A stretch of 64,000 nt of DNA from Paracoccus onubensis. GTDB lineage: Bacteria; Pseudomonadota; Alphaproteobacteria; Rhodobacterales; Rhodobacteraceae. The notes beneath the pieces were generated by a model that had not been told where the DNA came from, did no database searches, and saw nothing but the letters and a program-made list of their open reading frames with translations. The stretch is taken from positions 124,001 to 188,000 of the forward strand of contig NZ_QZCG01000003.1 of assembly GCF_003591515.1 (NCBI RefSeq). The letters are read 5' to 3'. A program made the position numbers and the translations under genes. This document shows, piece by piece, positions 19,626 through 28,380 of the stretch (position 1 is its first letter; each line of letters starts with the position of its first letter).

Positions 19626-20150
19626 TCAGAGCGTATTGGACAGGCGGCCAAAGATCAGCTCGTCCACGCCTTCGGCATAGATCTCGCCATCATCATCGAC
19701 GCGCAGATTGAATTGCGGCAGGTTGCTGGTGGCATGCCCCCAGACCTGCTGCCCGCCTGCCTCGGCATCGAAACGCGAATAATGGCCGGGGCAGTTGAAG
19801 GTCCGGTCATCGGCGTTATAGCCCAGATACCAACCCTTGTGCGGGCAGAGGACCGAGAAGCCAACGATATCCCCATCCGGCCCGGCACCGCCTTCCACCG
19901 CATGCCCAAGCTTGAGCAACACTCCTGGGCTGTCATCATCTGGGTAGCTGACGTCGAGCGGTTCGTTTTCGGTCAGTTCGCCGATATTCCCCAGCCGGCT
20001 CGCCGGATAATCAACCCGCGCGAGCGCAGCCTGTGCCTTGGCCTCTTGCGTTCCAGCCAATGTCGTCACGGCCGCACCCGCGGTGGCCATCATCCCGCCT
20101 CGCAGGAACTGGCGGCGCCCCGCATCGATCAAGCGATTGCATTTCGTCAT
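19626..20150 (-). CDS. aioB: Arsenite oxidase small subunit AioB (Rieske, Tat-exported)
   Basis: 174 residues. A twin-arginine signal (RRQFLRGGMMATAGAAVTT) occupies about 12-40 and should carry the AioAB complex across the membrane. The Rieske ligands are CPH and CPGH. The two extra cysteines that form a disulfide beside the cluster in bc1-type Rieske proteins are replaced here: CPHKGW has W and CPGH has G in those positions. Some AioB proteins keep that disulfide and others lack it, and its loss affects cluster properties. It starts the aioBA unit, 13 bp before aioA. Confidence 0.97.
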   Translation of the reverse strand: MTKCNRLIDAGRRQFLRGGMMATAGAAVTTLAGTQEAKAQAALARVDYPASRLGNIGELTENEPLDVSYPDDDSPGVLLKLGHAVEGGAGPDGDIVGFSVLCPHKGWYLGYNADDRTFNCPGHYSRFDAEAGGQQVWGHATSNLPQFNLRVDDDGEIYAEGVDELIFGRLSNTL

Positions 20151-20267
20151 CTGGCTTGGTTCTCCCCTCGCTGGTTGAGAAGAGTATAGCGAATTATCGT
20201 GGCAATCTTATGGCAGTATCACGCAAGAAAAATCTGGTAATAAATTGTATTAATTTATATTTTATTG

Positions 20268-20287
20268 ATGTTCGGTTTCCCGAACAT
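20268..20287. promoter_or_regulatory. Perfect 8-bp inverted repeat upstream of aioB
   Basis: ATGTTCGG and CCGAACAT are separated by 4 bases, between the aioR stop (20313) and aioB (start 20150). The site lies about 120 bp upstream of aioB, a good distance for an AioR activator site. It could also be a hairpin ending aioR transcripts, since AT-rich sequence follows it on the minus strand. No GG-N10-GC sigma-54 pattern lies between it and aioB; a TATACT -10-like box is present near 20190. Confidence 0.55.
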
Positions 20288-20312
20288 TAGCCGCGAAAGC
20301 CAAGGGAAATAA

Positions 20313-21542
20313 TCAGGAAAGCCCGAACTTCTGCATCTTTTCCCATAATGTCGTCCGAGCGATCCGCAAGAGTTTGGCGGTCTTGCCAAGATGTCCGCCG
20401 GTCTGTTCCAGCGCCGCGATGATCTGTGACCGCTCTGCCGCATCACGTGCTTCTGCCAGGGTCAGGAACCAGTCACCTTCGGCGAGTCTCTCGGGAAAAA
20501 GGTCTGCGGGCTGTATCCAGCCGTCCCGCGCGGTCTGAATCGCCCGAGTCAGACGGGTCCGAATTTCCCGACCGCCACCGGACAGGTCATGGCCGCGCAG
20601 AGCCTGTTCGGTCAGGGCGCTAATGCCGCGCAAGGGGGGATCGTGTTTTGCATTCAGCTGGTCGAAGAGACGATTCATCAGCCATACCGCATCGTCAGGC
20701 CGTTGACGAAAAGGCGGGACCGGAATTTCGACCTCGGAGAGTTGGGCAAACAGATCGGCGCGGAACGATCCTGATGCAACCTCGTCCTCGATTGTCGGGT
20801 CGGTGGTCGAAATGATACGGCCGGCAAAATCCCGATCAAGCGACGTGAGCAAACGATCCTGTAACGCTTCACTCATCCGATCGATGGATTGTAGGCAAAG
20901 GATGCCCTCTCCAACAGCTTCCATTGCGCCGCCTGCTGCGAACAGCGCTTGCTCAACCTTCTGGTCCCTCGCGAAATTTACGGTCAAGAAAGGCGCAGAG
21001 CAGCGGTCGGAAAGTTCGTGTAGTCGCTTAGCAATCGAGATTTTTCCGGTGCCGGGACCACCAAGAATCGTTACATGACCGTTACGGTTGGCGGCCTGCT
21101 CCACCAGTTCTTCAACTCTCTGCGCTGCAGGCGAGATACCCACCAGAGGAGGCATTTCAAGTGCATTGCGTGGTTTCATCAGCAATACCAACCGATCCAG
21201 AAACACCGACATGTCGAAGGGTTTCGTTACGTAATCCACGGCGCCGGACTGCATGAGGCGAACCGCCTGGGCGATGCTTCCCTGCCCTGTGATGAACAAA
21301 AATGGGGGTGGAGTAGAGGTTCGGCACAGCGTTGCGAACAAGTCCTCGCCGGTGCCGTCCGGCAAGATGATGTCGCAGATCACTGCGTCAATGGGCGCAC
21401 GCGGGGTGCGAATTGCTCCCAGTGCCCGGACCATCTGTTTATGCCAGATGATTTCGGCTCCTTCCAATTTCAGTCTCTGCGCGATTGAGCCGCCCATGAT
21501 TTCGTCATCTTCGATTAGAGCAATGCGGCGTTGATTTAGCAT
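20313..21542 (-). CDS. aioR: AioR, NtrC-type response regulator lacking GAFTGA and Walker B acids
   Basis: 409 residues: receiver (1-120; acidic pocket E11-D13, phospho-acceptor D57, K107), AAA+ domain (about 130-350) and a C-terminal Fis-type helix-turn-helix (IARTTLWEKMQKFGL). Walker A is kept as GGPGTGK (161-167). Between FLTVNF (185-190) and GEGILCLQSI (211-220) only 20 residues remain, where NtrC has about 45, so the GAFTGA loop that touches sigma-54 is deleted. The Walker B acids are replaced by QS. The arginine-finger region (FRADLFAQLSEVEIPVPPFRQ) survives. It is paired with AioS and should control aioBA, but probably not by classical sigma-54 activation. It overlaps aioS by 7 bases. 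Confidence 0.93.
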   Translation of the reverse strand: MLNQRRIALIEDDEIMGGSIAQRLKLEGAEIIWHKQMVRALGAIRTPRAPIDAVICDIILPDGTGEDLFATLCRTSTPPPFLFITGQGSIAQAVRLMQSGAVDYVTKPFDMSVFLDRLVLLMKPRNALEMPPLVGISPAAQRVEELVEQAANRNGHVTILGGPGTGKISIAKRLHELSDRCSAPFLTVNFARDQKVEQALFAAGGAMEAVGEGILCLQSIDRMSEALQDRLLTSLDRDFAGRIISTTDPTIEDEVASGSFRADLFAQLSEVEIPVPPFRQRPDDAVWLMNRLFDQLNAKHDPPLRGISALTEQALRGHDLSGGGREIRTRLTRAIQTARDGWIQPADLFPERLAEGDWFLTLAEARDAAERSQIIAALEQTGGHLGKTAKLLRIARTTLWEKMQKFGLS

Positions 21543-22972
21543 GACTGGCTGGCCGGAGTTGGTGGATTACATGGAAGTGAGATGATGATCCGGGTGCCGC
21601 CATCCGGTGGGGCTAAATGTGTGATGGTTCCGGCAAGCATTCCCACAAGTTCTCGCACCATTCGCAATCCGACCCCTTCGCCGGGCAAAATTGGCTCCGA
21701 ACCTTGCAGGCGCCGTAGGGCAGGGGCGGGCATTCCGGATCCATTATCGAAAATTTCGAACCGCAATGCATCTCCGGCCAGATACGCATGCAACCCAACT
21801 TTTCCCCCATGCTTTGCTGCGTTTGATGCGTTCAGCAGCAGGTTGAGCAGAACCTGCCGAAGCATTCCTGCATCGTGACCCGATAAATTTTTCGGGTCGA
21901 GTTCGATCCGCCAATCGAGCCGTTGCTCGTGCCTGGTAATTTCAGGGCCGATCAGCAGGCGCAGATCTGCCAGATCATCCAGCGACATATCCGGGCCATC
22001 TTGATCTATCCGGTTTTGCTCGAGTGTGGCGTGAGTCACGTCCCGCAAATGTTTTAATCCGCGCTCGAGCAATTCAGCCGATTGCCGAACCACATCCGGC
22101 CGGTCGGCAAAGCGGCGGATGGTGTCGGTCGCATTTATCAGACCGCCCAGGGGATTGTTGATCTCGTGGGCGAGCGAGGAAGAAAGCTGTCCGAGACTCA
22201 CAAACCGCTCACGTTCAGCCAATTGGCGTTCAGCCTCGCTGCGCGCCTCAATGGCTTCGGCCATCGCGTTGTAGGTCTGAAAGAGGCGTGCAACTTCCGA
22301 ATCTCCGCGCGGAACCTGGACAGCGGGAATTGGACTGGGCTGCCCGATTGTCGCATCCATCCGTCGCGCCAGTTGCGTTACGGGGCGCAGCATTCGCCGA
22401 ACCGCAAGATATCCGACAAGTGCCATTGCAGCAGTTAACAGCGTATTGCCAATAATCAGCAAAAGTTCTGCGCGCCGACGCTCGGCACTCATGTCTCTGA
22501 CATCGAGATCCGTGACGATTTTTCCGACATCGCGCCCCTGGTAAACCAATGGGGCACGAACCCTGACATGCGAGGAATTTCTTGCAAAAGTAATCGCATC
22601 GAGGCGTTGGGCCTCCTCCGCTAAAGCATCGATTGAGGTGTCAATCGGGACTCGCCGGGGATCCGTCGCCGCCAGGACTTTCCCGGTTTCGTCGGCAACG
22701 ACAGTCAGAAGCATTCTGCGCGAACTTCCCGTAGAACTGGCACGGTCGAGCGTGTCGTAAACCTCCCAGATATCTTTTCGTAGAACAGAGGGACCAAGCG
22801 CCAGTGACAGACCTTCAATATGAAGCCGGGCAAGCTCACGAAGTCTGTTGTCCTGCACTCGATCAAGCGTCGAAAGCACCTGATGCGACGCGATCACACC
22901 TACCAATATCATCAACACTGCTGCCAAAAGTGGAACACGAAGCGAGAGGGGGAGATAAAGGAAGCGGCCCAT
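21536..22972 (-). CDS. aioS: AioS sensor histidine kinase
   Basis: 478 residues. One N-terminal membrane segment (about 10-30) and a second near 170-190 flank a periplasmic sensor region of about 140 residues; a HAMP-like linker follows. The H box is SSLAHEINNPLGG near 260, the N box LLLNASNAAKHGG near 390, and the G boxes DNGSGMP and GEGVGLRMV near 415-440. It should receive the arsenite signal from AioX and phosphorylate AioR. Its ATG overlaps the aioX stop by one base. Confidence 0.93.
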   Translation of the reverse strand: MGRFLYLPLSLRVPLLAAVLMILVGVIASHQVLSTLDRVQDNRLRELARLHIEGLSLALGPSVLRKDIWEVYDTLDRASSTGSSRRMLLTVVADETGKVLAATDPRRVPIDTSIDALAEEAQRLDAITFARNSSHVRVRAPLVYQGRDVGKIVTDLDVRDMSAERRRAELLLIIGNTLLTAAMALVGYLAVRRMLRPVTQLARRMDATIGQPSPIPAVQVPRGDSEVARLFQTYNAMAEAIEARSEAERQLAERERFVSLGQLSSSLAHEINNPLGGLINATDTIRRFADRPDVVRQSAELLERGLKHLRDVTHATLEQNRIDQDGPDMSLDDLADLRLLIGPEITRHEQRLDWRIELDPKNLSGHDAGMLRQVLLNLLLNASNAAKHGGKVGLHAYLAGDALRFEIFDNGSGMPAPALRRLQGSEPILPGEGVGLRMVRELVGMLAGTITHLAPPDGGTRIIISLPCNPPTPASQSC

Positions 22973-23820
22973 CAGTGATGTCCAGCGAGATCCTGCATCC
23001 GGGTGAGGATACCATCGAACAAGGCCACTTCTCCCCGAATCATTCCGTCCAGTTGTAGTAGCGTCAAGGCATCTCGCCCTCGTTCGGACTCGGCCATCTG
23101 TAGCAAGGCCGCCTGAAATACGGCAAGATCGGGTTCGCCGATCCGGTCTGTCCTTGCGCAGAACGGCGGAAAGCCCAGAGGTTCGGATCGGGAAACGACC
23201 CGGGTGCGATCGGTAAGTTCTGGTTCCACCTTCGTGAGTGCTTCCCAGACATATCCATCCACGCTGCCCGATCTGACTAGGCCGCCCGCCACTGCCCTGA
23301 CGACATTCCTATGCCCGTAAGTGAAAATGATACGAGAGAAAAATTGCTCCGGCCTCAGATTGTTGCGAGCAAGATCAGAGGCTGTTACGAGATATCCGGA
23401 ATTCGAATTAGGATCTGAGAATGCGTGTGCGCCGCCTCTAAGGTCGGTCAGGCCCGATGCCGGATCTTCGGCAGAAGTGATCAGGTAGGATCGGTAGGTC
23501 GGCGCGCCTTGCCAGAGCGGGACAGCGACCAGGGAAAGCTCATCCCGATGTTGGAGGAATGGATAGCCACATAGCCACGCCGCATCCACACCGCCTTCGA
23601 GCAATAATCCGGTTACCTCCTGGTATGTGCGTTTCTGGACCAGGGTGACTGGCATGCCCGCCGCATAGCTCAGAGATGTGCGCAGGCGATCGATGGTTTC
23701 GGAGTCATTGTCGAGAAACACCGGCGTTAGCCCTAATCGAAAGCTCGTTTGTGCGTCGGCTTGTCGACTTAGAAAACCGAGCGTTGCTGCGCCGATAGAA
23801 AACATCCGCCTGCTCAACAT
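22972..23820 (-). CDS. aioX: AioX periplasmic arsenite-sensing protein (PhnD-like fold)
   Basis: 282 residues with an N-terminal export signal (SRRMFSIGAATLGFLSRQADA; RR suggests Tat) and a phosphonate-binding-protein-like fold. Two cysteines remain in the mature chain, one in AAWLCGYPF (C84) and one in PPFCART. AioX is known to bind arsenite through a conserved cysteine and to trigger AioSR. It heads aioXSR and is divergent from the arsR-arsC fusion, with 279 bp between starts. It shares its family with PhnD encoded at 30070-31020, so a phosphorus-oxyanion binder appears to have been adapted for arsenite. Confidence 0.93.
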   Translation of the reverse strand: MLSRRMFSIGAATLGFLSRQADAQTSFRLGLTPVFLDNDSETIDRLRTSLSYAAGMPVTLVQKRTYQEVTGLLLEGGVDAAWLCGYPFLQHRDELSLVAVPLWQGAPTYRSYLITSAEDPASGLTDLRGGAHAFSDPNSNSGYLVTASDLARNNLRPEQFFSRIIFTYGHRNVVRAVAGGLVRSGSVDGYVWEALTKVEPELTDRTRVVSRSEPLGFPPFCARTDRIGEPDLAVFQAALLQMAESERGRDALTLLQLDGMIRGEVALFDGILTRMQDLAGHH

Positions 23821-24079
23821 GGGCGTTCCTATGGTAAATTTCTCAATGCATCACCGATACTGGGCTATAATTTTTATTAAAGCCATAGTGCGTTATGGTC
23901 ATGAAAACAGTTCTTTATGGTGAAAGGCGTTTGGCCGGGTGGCTATATTCCCGGCCGATATGGCGCAGGTTCAAGGCGCACTACATTTATCGCCTATGGT
24001 CGTCTCTTACCAGCACATCGTGCCAATGAGTCAATATCCTCAAGGGAGCTTTGTGCAGATCATACTTGCCGATGCTCAT

Positions 24080-24099
24080 ATATCGAATATTCTCGAAAT
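24080..24099. promoter_or_regulatory. ArsR operator candidate directly against the start codon
   Basis: ATATCGA - 6 bases - TCGAAAT, matching the 6693-6712 operator in 13 of 14 arm bases. The right arm ends at 24099 and the ArsR ATG begins at 24100, so there is no room for a ribosome binding site between them. Repressor binding here would cover the transcription start if the mRNA is leaderless. Confidence 0.7.
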
Positions 24100-24939
24100 A
24101 TGGATACGAATCGCATAGACCAGCTCGCCTCGCTCGCCCATCCGCAACGGCTGGGCCTGTTCCGGCTGCTGGTGCGGCGCTATCCGGACCAGGTTTCTGC
24201 CGGAGAGCTGGCCGAGGCGATCGATGCGCGTCAGAATACCCTGTCATCCTACCTGGCCTCGCTGCGTGCAGCCGGGTTGATTTCCCAGGCCCGCGAGGGC
24301 CGGTCATTGCTTTACCGCGCCGAGATCGAACAATCCGCGGCGCTGATCGGCTACCTAGTCGCCGATTGCTGCCGTGGCCGCCCCGATCTCTGCCAGCCAT
24401 TCATTCAACCCACCCCTTCCGGAGAAAGACCCATGTCCGATCGGAAATACAATGTCCTGTTCATCTGCACTGGCAATTCCGCCCGCTCGATATTTGGCGA
24501 ATCGATCCTGCGCTTCGAGGCCGGAGACCGCTTCAATGCCTATTCCGCCGGCACCCACCCCTATTCCAAATTAAATCCCTTTGCCATCGAGATGCTCGCC
24601 CATAAGGGGCATGACATCGCGGACCTGTGGGCAAAGAATGTCGCCGAGTTCCAAGGCCCCGACGCACCTCAGATGGACTTCGTATTTACTGTCTGCGACC
24701 GCGCTGCGAACGAAGAATGCCCGGCATGGGCCGGTCAACCTATCAGCGCGCATTGGGGGATGCCCGATCCGGTGAAGGCAGAGGGGACCGAGGCCGAAAA
24801 GAAACTTGCCTTCCAGCAGGCCTATGCCGGTTTGCGCAACCGTATCCTCGCCTTCACCGCGCTGCCGCTGGACAGCCTTGATCGCATTTCGCTGCAACAT
24901 CGCGTGGACGACATTGCCCGCGACCTGGAGGCACAATGA
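24100..24939 (+). CDS. ArsR-ArsC fusion: arsenite repressor plus LMW-phosphatase-type arsenate reductase
   Basis: 279 residues in one frame. Residues 1-105 are an ArsR winged helix ending in C90, C91 and C98 (CC-x6-C). Residues 115-279 are an arsenate reductase of the low-molecular-weight phosphatase family, with catalytic C123 in CTGNSARS and later cysteines in [12 protein letters not shown]. It would bind DNA when arsenite is low and also reduce arsenate. An internal ATG at 24433 (PMSDRK) has GGAGA 6-10 bases upstream, so free ArsC may also be made. No stop separates the two parts. It overlaps the GAPDH gene by ATGA. The start at 24100 begins the ArsR domain. Confidence 0.88.
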   Translation: MDTNRIDQLASLAHPQRLGLFRLLVRRYPDQVSAGELAEAIDARQNTLSSYLASLRAAGLISQAREGRSLLYRAEIEQSAALIGYLVADCCRGRPDLCQPFIQPTPSGERPMSDRKYNVLFICTGNSARSIFGESILRFEAGDRFNAYSAGTHPYSKLNPFAIEMLAHKGHDIADLWAKNVAEFQGPDAPQMDFVFTVCDRAANEECPAWAGQPISAHWGMPDPVKAEGTEAEKKLAFQQAYAGLRNRILAFTALPLDSLDRISLQHRVDDIARDLEAQ

Positions 24940-25937
24940 GCATCACCTATGCGCTGAACGGGCTTGGCCGGATCGGCAAGCTGGCGCTGCGGCCGCTGCT
25001 GGAAAGCGGGGCCGAAATCGCCTGGATCAACGATGCGGTGGGCGACCCAGAGATGCACGCCCATCTCCTGGAATTTGACAGCGTGCATGGCCGTTGGCCT
25101 GCCGAGTTCACCCATGACACTGACAGCATCGGCATTGACGGTATTCGCCTGCCTGTTCGCAACGCAGCGCGCATCGAGGATTTACCGCTCGACGGTGTCG
25201 ATGTGGTGATCGATTGCACAGGGGTGTTCAAGAGCGAGGCGAAACTCGCCGCATATTTCGCCGCCGGTGTGAAGAAGGTCATCGTCAGCGCGCCGGTGAA
25301 AGATGGGCCGGTTGCGAATATCGTTCATGGGGTCAATCACGAGACCTATGACCCCGCCCGGCATGACATTATCACGGCGGCAAGCTGCACGACGAACTGC
25401 CTCGCCCCCGTGGTCAAGGTCATCCATGAGGGGCTGGGCATCCGCCACGGCTCGATCACCACGATCCATGATGTGACAAATACCCAGACAATCGTGGACC
25501 GTCCGGCCAAGGATTTGCGCCGCGCCCGCTCGGCGTTGAATTCGCTGATCCCGACCACAACCGGCTCGGCCACGGCGATCACGCTGATCTATCCCGAGCT
25601 CAAGGGGCGGCTGAACGGTCATGCGGTGCGGGTGCCGCTGCTCAACGCTTCGCTGACCGATTGCGTGTTCGAAGTGGCCCGCGAGACCAGCGCCGAAGAG
25701 GTGAACACGATGCTGCGTGCCGCCGCCGAGGGGCCGCTACAAGGCATCCTAGGCTTCGAAGACCGCCCGCTGGTCTCGGCCGATTACGTGAATGACACAA
25801 GGTCCAGCATCGTGGACGGGCCATCGACGATGGTTGTCGCGGGCACGCAGGTCAAGATTTATGCGTGGTATGACAACGAAATGGGCTATGCCCACCGGCT
25901 GATCGATGTCGCGCGGATGGTCGGGGCGTCATTGTGA
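24936..25937 (+). CDS. Arsenic-associated glyceraldehyde-3-phosphate dehydrogenase
   Basis: 333 residues, full GAPDH length. The N-terminal NAD fold begins [14 protein letters not shown]. The catalytic cysteine lies in [10 protein letters not shown] near residue 152 and the general-base histidine follows. Next to arsJ, such GAPDHs use arsenate in place of phosphate to make unstable 1-arseno-3-phosphoglycerate, which ArsJ exports; it breaks down outside the cell to give net arsenate efflux. The gene overlaps both neighbours by 4 bases, supporting joint function. A glycolytic role is less likely given the context. Confidence 0.93.
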   Translation: MSITYALNGLGRIGKLALRPLLESGAEIAWINDAVGDPEMHAHLLEFDSVHGRWPAEFTHDTDSIGIDGIRLPVRNAARIEDLPLDGVDVVIDCTGVFKSEAKLAAYFAAGVKKVIVSAPVKDGPVANIVHGVNHETYDPARHDIITAASCTTNCLAPVVKVIHEGLGIRHGSITTIHDVTNTQTIVDRPAKDLRRARSALNSLIPTTTGSATAITLIYPELKGRLNGHAVRVPLLNASLTDCVFEVARETSAEEVNTMLRAAAEGPLQGILGFEDRPLVSADYVNDTRSSIVDGPSTMVVAGTQVKIYAWYDNEMGYAHRLIDVARMVGASL

Positions 25938-27187
25938 CCGCCACAACCCGGCCCGAGGGGCTTGCCGCCTATATCACCGTGACCGCCGCCTATTGGGCCT
26001 TTATGCTGACCGATGGCGCCCTGCGGATGCTGGTGCTGCTGCATTTTCACACGCTCGGTTTCTCGCCGGTGCAGTTGGCCTATTTGTTCCTGCTTTACGA
26101 AGTGGCGGGCATCGTCACCAACCTCTCGGCGGGCTGGATCGCCGCGCGTTTCGGCCTGACCTCGACGCTTTACGCGGGGCTGGGCATCCAGGTGCTGGCG
26201 CTTCTGGCGCTGGCGGCGCTCGATCCGGGCTGGAGCCTCTGGGCCTCGGTTGTCTATGTCATGGGGGTGCAGGGGGCGTCGGGCGTGGCGAAGGACCTGT
26301 CCAAGATGAGCGCGAAAAGCGCCGTGAAGCTGCTTGCCCCCTCGGGCGAGGGCGGGTTGTTTCGGTGGGTGGCGCTGCTGACCGGCTCCAAGAACGCGGT
26401 GAAGGGGGCAGGCTTTCTGCTTGGGGCGGTGCTGCTGGCCGTTCTGGGCTTCGTGCCCGCGATCCTGGCGATGGCCTTGGTGCTGGCGCTGATCCTGCTT
26501 GCTGTCCTGCTGAAAATGCCGGCGGGGCTGCCGCAGGGCAGGAAAGGCGCAAAGTTCCGCGAAGTGTTTTCCAAGGACCGGAATATCAACCGACTGTCGG
26601 CGGCGCGGCTGTTCCTGTTCGGTGCCCGCGATGTGTGGTTCGTCGTCGGCATCCCGATCTATTTCTACGCGGTGCTGTCCGACGGGTCGGAAGAGGGCAA
26701 CCGCGCCGCCTTCTTCATGATCGGCACATTCATGGCGGTCTGGACCATCCTTTATGGGGCGGTGCAGGCGGCTGCGCCGCGCTTGCTCGGGGCCGCGAAG
26801 CGCCCGGAGGCGGAATTGATCCGGGAGGCCCGGCGTTGGGCCGGGTTCCTGTTCGTCGTTCCGGCGGCTTTGGCCGTGCTGATCTGGAGCGTGGGCGCGC
26901 CGGGGCCGGGACTGACCGCCGCGATCGTGATCGGCCTGCTGGTCTTTGGGGCCATCTTCGCGGTCAATTCCTCGCTGCATTCCTACCTGATCCTCGCCTT
27001 CTCGACCTCCGGGCGAGTGACGATGGATGTGGGGTTTTACTACATGGCCAATGCGGCTGGCCGATTGCTGGGCACGCTGTTGTCGGGGCTCAGCTATCAG
27101 CTTGGCGGGCTGGCGCTCTGCCTGGCGACCGCGGCCGCGCTGATTGCCCTTAGTTGGGTTGGGGCAGGGCGGTTGCGGCCGGCGTGA
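25934..27187 (+). CDS. arsJ: ArsJ, MFS exporter of 1-arseno-3-phosphoglycerate
   Basis: 417 residues and about 12 membrane helices. The start is a GTG (25934) overlapping the GAPDH stop as GTGA. The sequence has ArsJ-like features: [20 protein letters not shown] at the N-terminus and [19 protein letters not shown] in the cytoplasmic loop near residue 115. Together with the GAPDH it forms the only known direct arsenate efflux route, avoiding reduction to arsenite. It ends the arsR-arsC/GAPDH/arsJ operon. Confidence 0.93.
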   Translation: MTATTRPEGLAAYITVTAAYWAFMLTDGALRMLVLLHFHTLGFSPVQLAYLFLLYEVAGIVTNLSAGWIAARFGLTSTLYAGLGIQVLALLALAALDPGWSLWASVVYVMGVQGASGVAKDLSKMSAKSAVKLLAPSGEGGLFRWVALLTGSKNAVKGAGFLLGAVLLAVLGFVPAILAMALVLALILLAVLLKMPAGLPQGRKGAKFREVFSKDRNINRLSAARLFLFGARDVWFVVGIPIYFYAVLSDGSEEGNRAAFFMIGTFMAVWTILYGAVQAAAPRLLGAAKRPEAELIREARRWAGFLFVVPAALAVLIWSVGAPGPGLTAAIVIGLLVFGAIFAVNSSLHSYLILAFSTSGRVTMDVGFYYMANAAGRLLGTLLSGLSYQLGGLALCLATAAALIALSWVGAGRLRPA

Positions 27188-27305
27188 TAGCGGATGTGTC
27201 GTCAGATTAACCCGAACTTGTCTCAGCGGATGGATTACGACTTCGGTCACTCAATCAGTGCTTACATCTTATCCTGATCAATGGGGCCAGTGGAAGGAGA
27301 GAAGC

Positions 27306-27491
27306 ATGCTGCCAGCGCGCTTAGTCTATATGGGCTTCTTGATTTGCGTCACCACAATGCTACCGCAAGCTGCGGCGGCTGTTATTGCGCCGGATCGCCA
27401 GTTGCTTGTCCCAACAGGGATATTCGCGGCCGGACAAGTTATGGGAGCGCTCCTTTGTATACCCCAACTCTTCTTTGCCGCGCGCCAATAG
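27306..27491 (+). CDS. Small hydrophobic protein, unknown
   Basis: 61 codons starting at an ATG with a strong upstream site (GGAAGGAGAG). It encodes two hydrophobic stretches (about 6-26 and 36-58), like a small membrane or exported protein. I do not recognise the family. The last 31 codons and about 25 bases past the stop are repeated, with an in-frame stop, in the phoX leader at 31083-31204. That similarity runs past the coding end, so the conserved unit may be DNA or RNA rather than protein. It lies between arsJ and the convergent phn operon. Confidence 0.45.
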   Translation: MLPARLVYMGFLICVTTMLPQAAAAVIAPDRQLLVPTGIFAAGQVMGALLCIPQLFFAARQ

Positions 27492-27517
27492 GTTCAAAGG
27501 GCCATTAAATATATGGC
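27396..27517 (+). repeat. Diverged 122-bp direct repeat, copy A
   Basis: Aligns without gaps to 31083-31204 at roughly 75% identity by eye. Two blocks are identical: CGGACAAGTT and a 15-base block containing the palindrome GGAGCGCTCC. The two copies flank the phn cluster in the same orientation. Confidence 0.75.
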
Positions 27518-27567
27518 GCCACCACTCCCTGAACTGAGCAGTTTAGGTGGTCTGCGAACCTGCTCGA

Positions 27568-28380
27568 TTAGAGGATAGCGTGGCGTATCCGAGCCGAAAC
27601 CCATTCGCTCAGCACGACCGTGGCAAGGATCAAAAGCAGGATCACCGTTACCTGGCTCCATGCGAGGGTATTAAGCGAAGCTTGGAGTTTCAGGCCGATG
27701 CCCCCTGCTCCCACAAGGCCCAGGATTGTGCTTTCCCGGATATTGATATCCCAGCGAAAGACAGTGATTCCCCAGAAGGCTGGCATGATTTGCGGGACAA
27801 TCCCGTAGTTGAGAACCTGTGCACTGCTGGCGCCCGTAGCCTCGATCGCCTCGATCTGGGTGACATCGGTTTCCTCGATCGCCTCGTAGAGCAGCTTGCC
27901 GACGAAGCCGATGGAGCGCAGCGCGATGGCAACGATTCCAGCTAGCAGGCCTGGCCCGATGATGGTCACCAGCAGCAGCGCCCAGATCAGCGAGTTGATC
28001 GAACGCGAGGCCACGATGATGAAAAGCGCAAGGGGCCGCAGGATCGTGGCCGAGGGCGTGGTGTTGCGGGCTGCCATGAAGGCGACCGGCACTGCCATGA
28101 TCACCCCTCCGATGGTGCCCAATGTGGCGATGTTGATCGTGTCCCAGAGCGGTTGCATCAGCTCGGGCAGGTAGCTCCAGCGCGGAGGGATCATGCGGCT
28201 GCCGATGTCGGCGGCTTGCTTGGGTGCATCGGCCACGAAGAACCAGATCGTGTCTGCTGTCATCAACTTCCAGCACCAGACGAAGAGCGCGACAAGGGCC
28301 AGCCATCCGACCCAGAGCATCAGCCGCCCGCGCGGGCTACGATGGGACCAGACCTGACTATAGTGGGAAATCTCGGTCAT
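27568..28380 (-). CDS. phnE: Phosphonate-type ABC transporter permease PhnE (second copy)
   Basis: 270 residues and about six membrane helices. The ABC coupling loop is present (ATGASSAQVLNYGIVPQIMP near 190). It is distinct from the upstream phnE but similar in plan, so the two probably form a heterodimeric channel. The gene overlaps phnE1 by 4 bases (ATGA) and ends the phnD-phnC-phnE1-phnE2 operon. Tandem phnE genes occur in many marine and soil alphaproteobacteria. No C-P lyase genes are in the window, so the substrate (phosphonate, phosphite or phosphate ester) is open. Confidence 0.9.
   Translation of the reverse strand: MTEISHYSQVWSHRSPRGRLMLWVGWLALVALFVWCWKLMTADTIWFFVADAPKQAADIGSRMIPPRWSYLPELMQPLWDTINIATLGTIGGVIMAVPVAFMAARNTTPSATILRPLALFIIVASRSINSLIWALLLVTIIGPGLLAGIVAIALRSIGFVGKLLYEAIEETDVTQIEAIEATGASSAQVLNYGIVPQIMPAFWGITVFRWDINIRESTILGLVGAGGIGLKLQASLNTLAWSQVTVILLLILATVVLSEWVSARIRHAIL

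Noticed and set aside
20151..20267. Sigma-54 promoter for aioBA
   Set aside because: No GG-N10-GC pattern was found on the minus strand in this stretch.
24433..24939. Separate arsC gene
   Set aside because: No stop or shift separates it from the ArsR part, so it is described as a fusion, though internal initiation remains possible.
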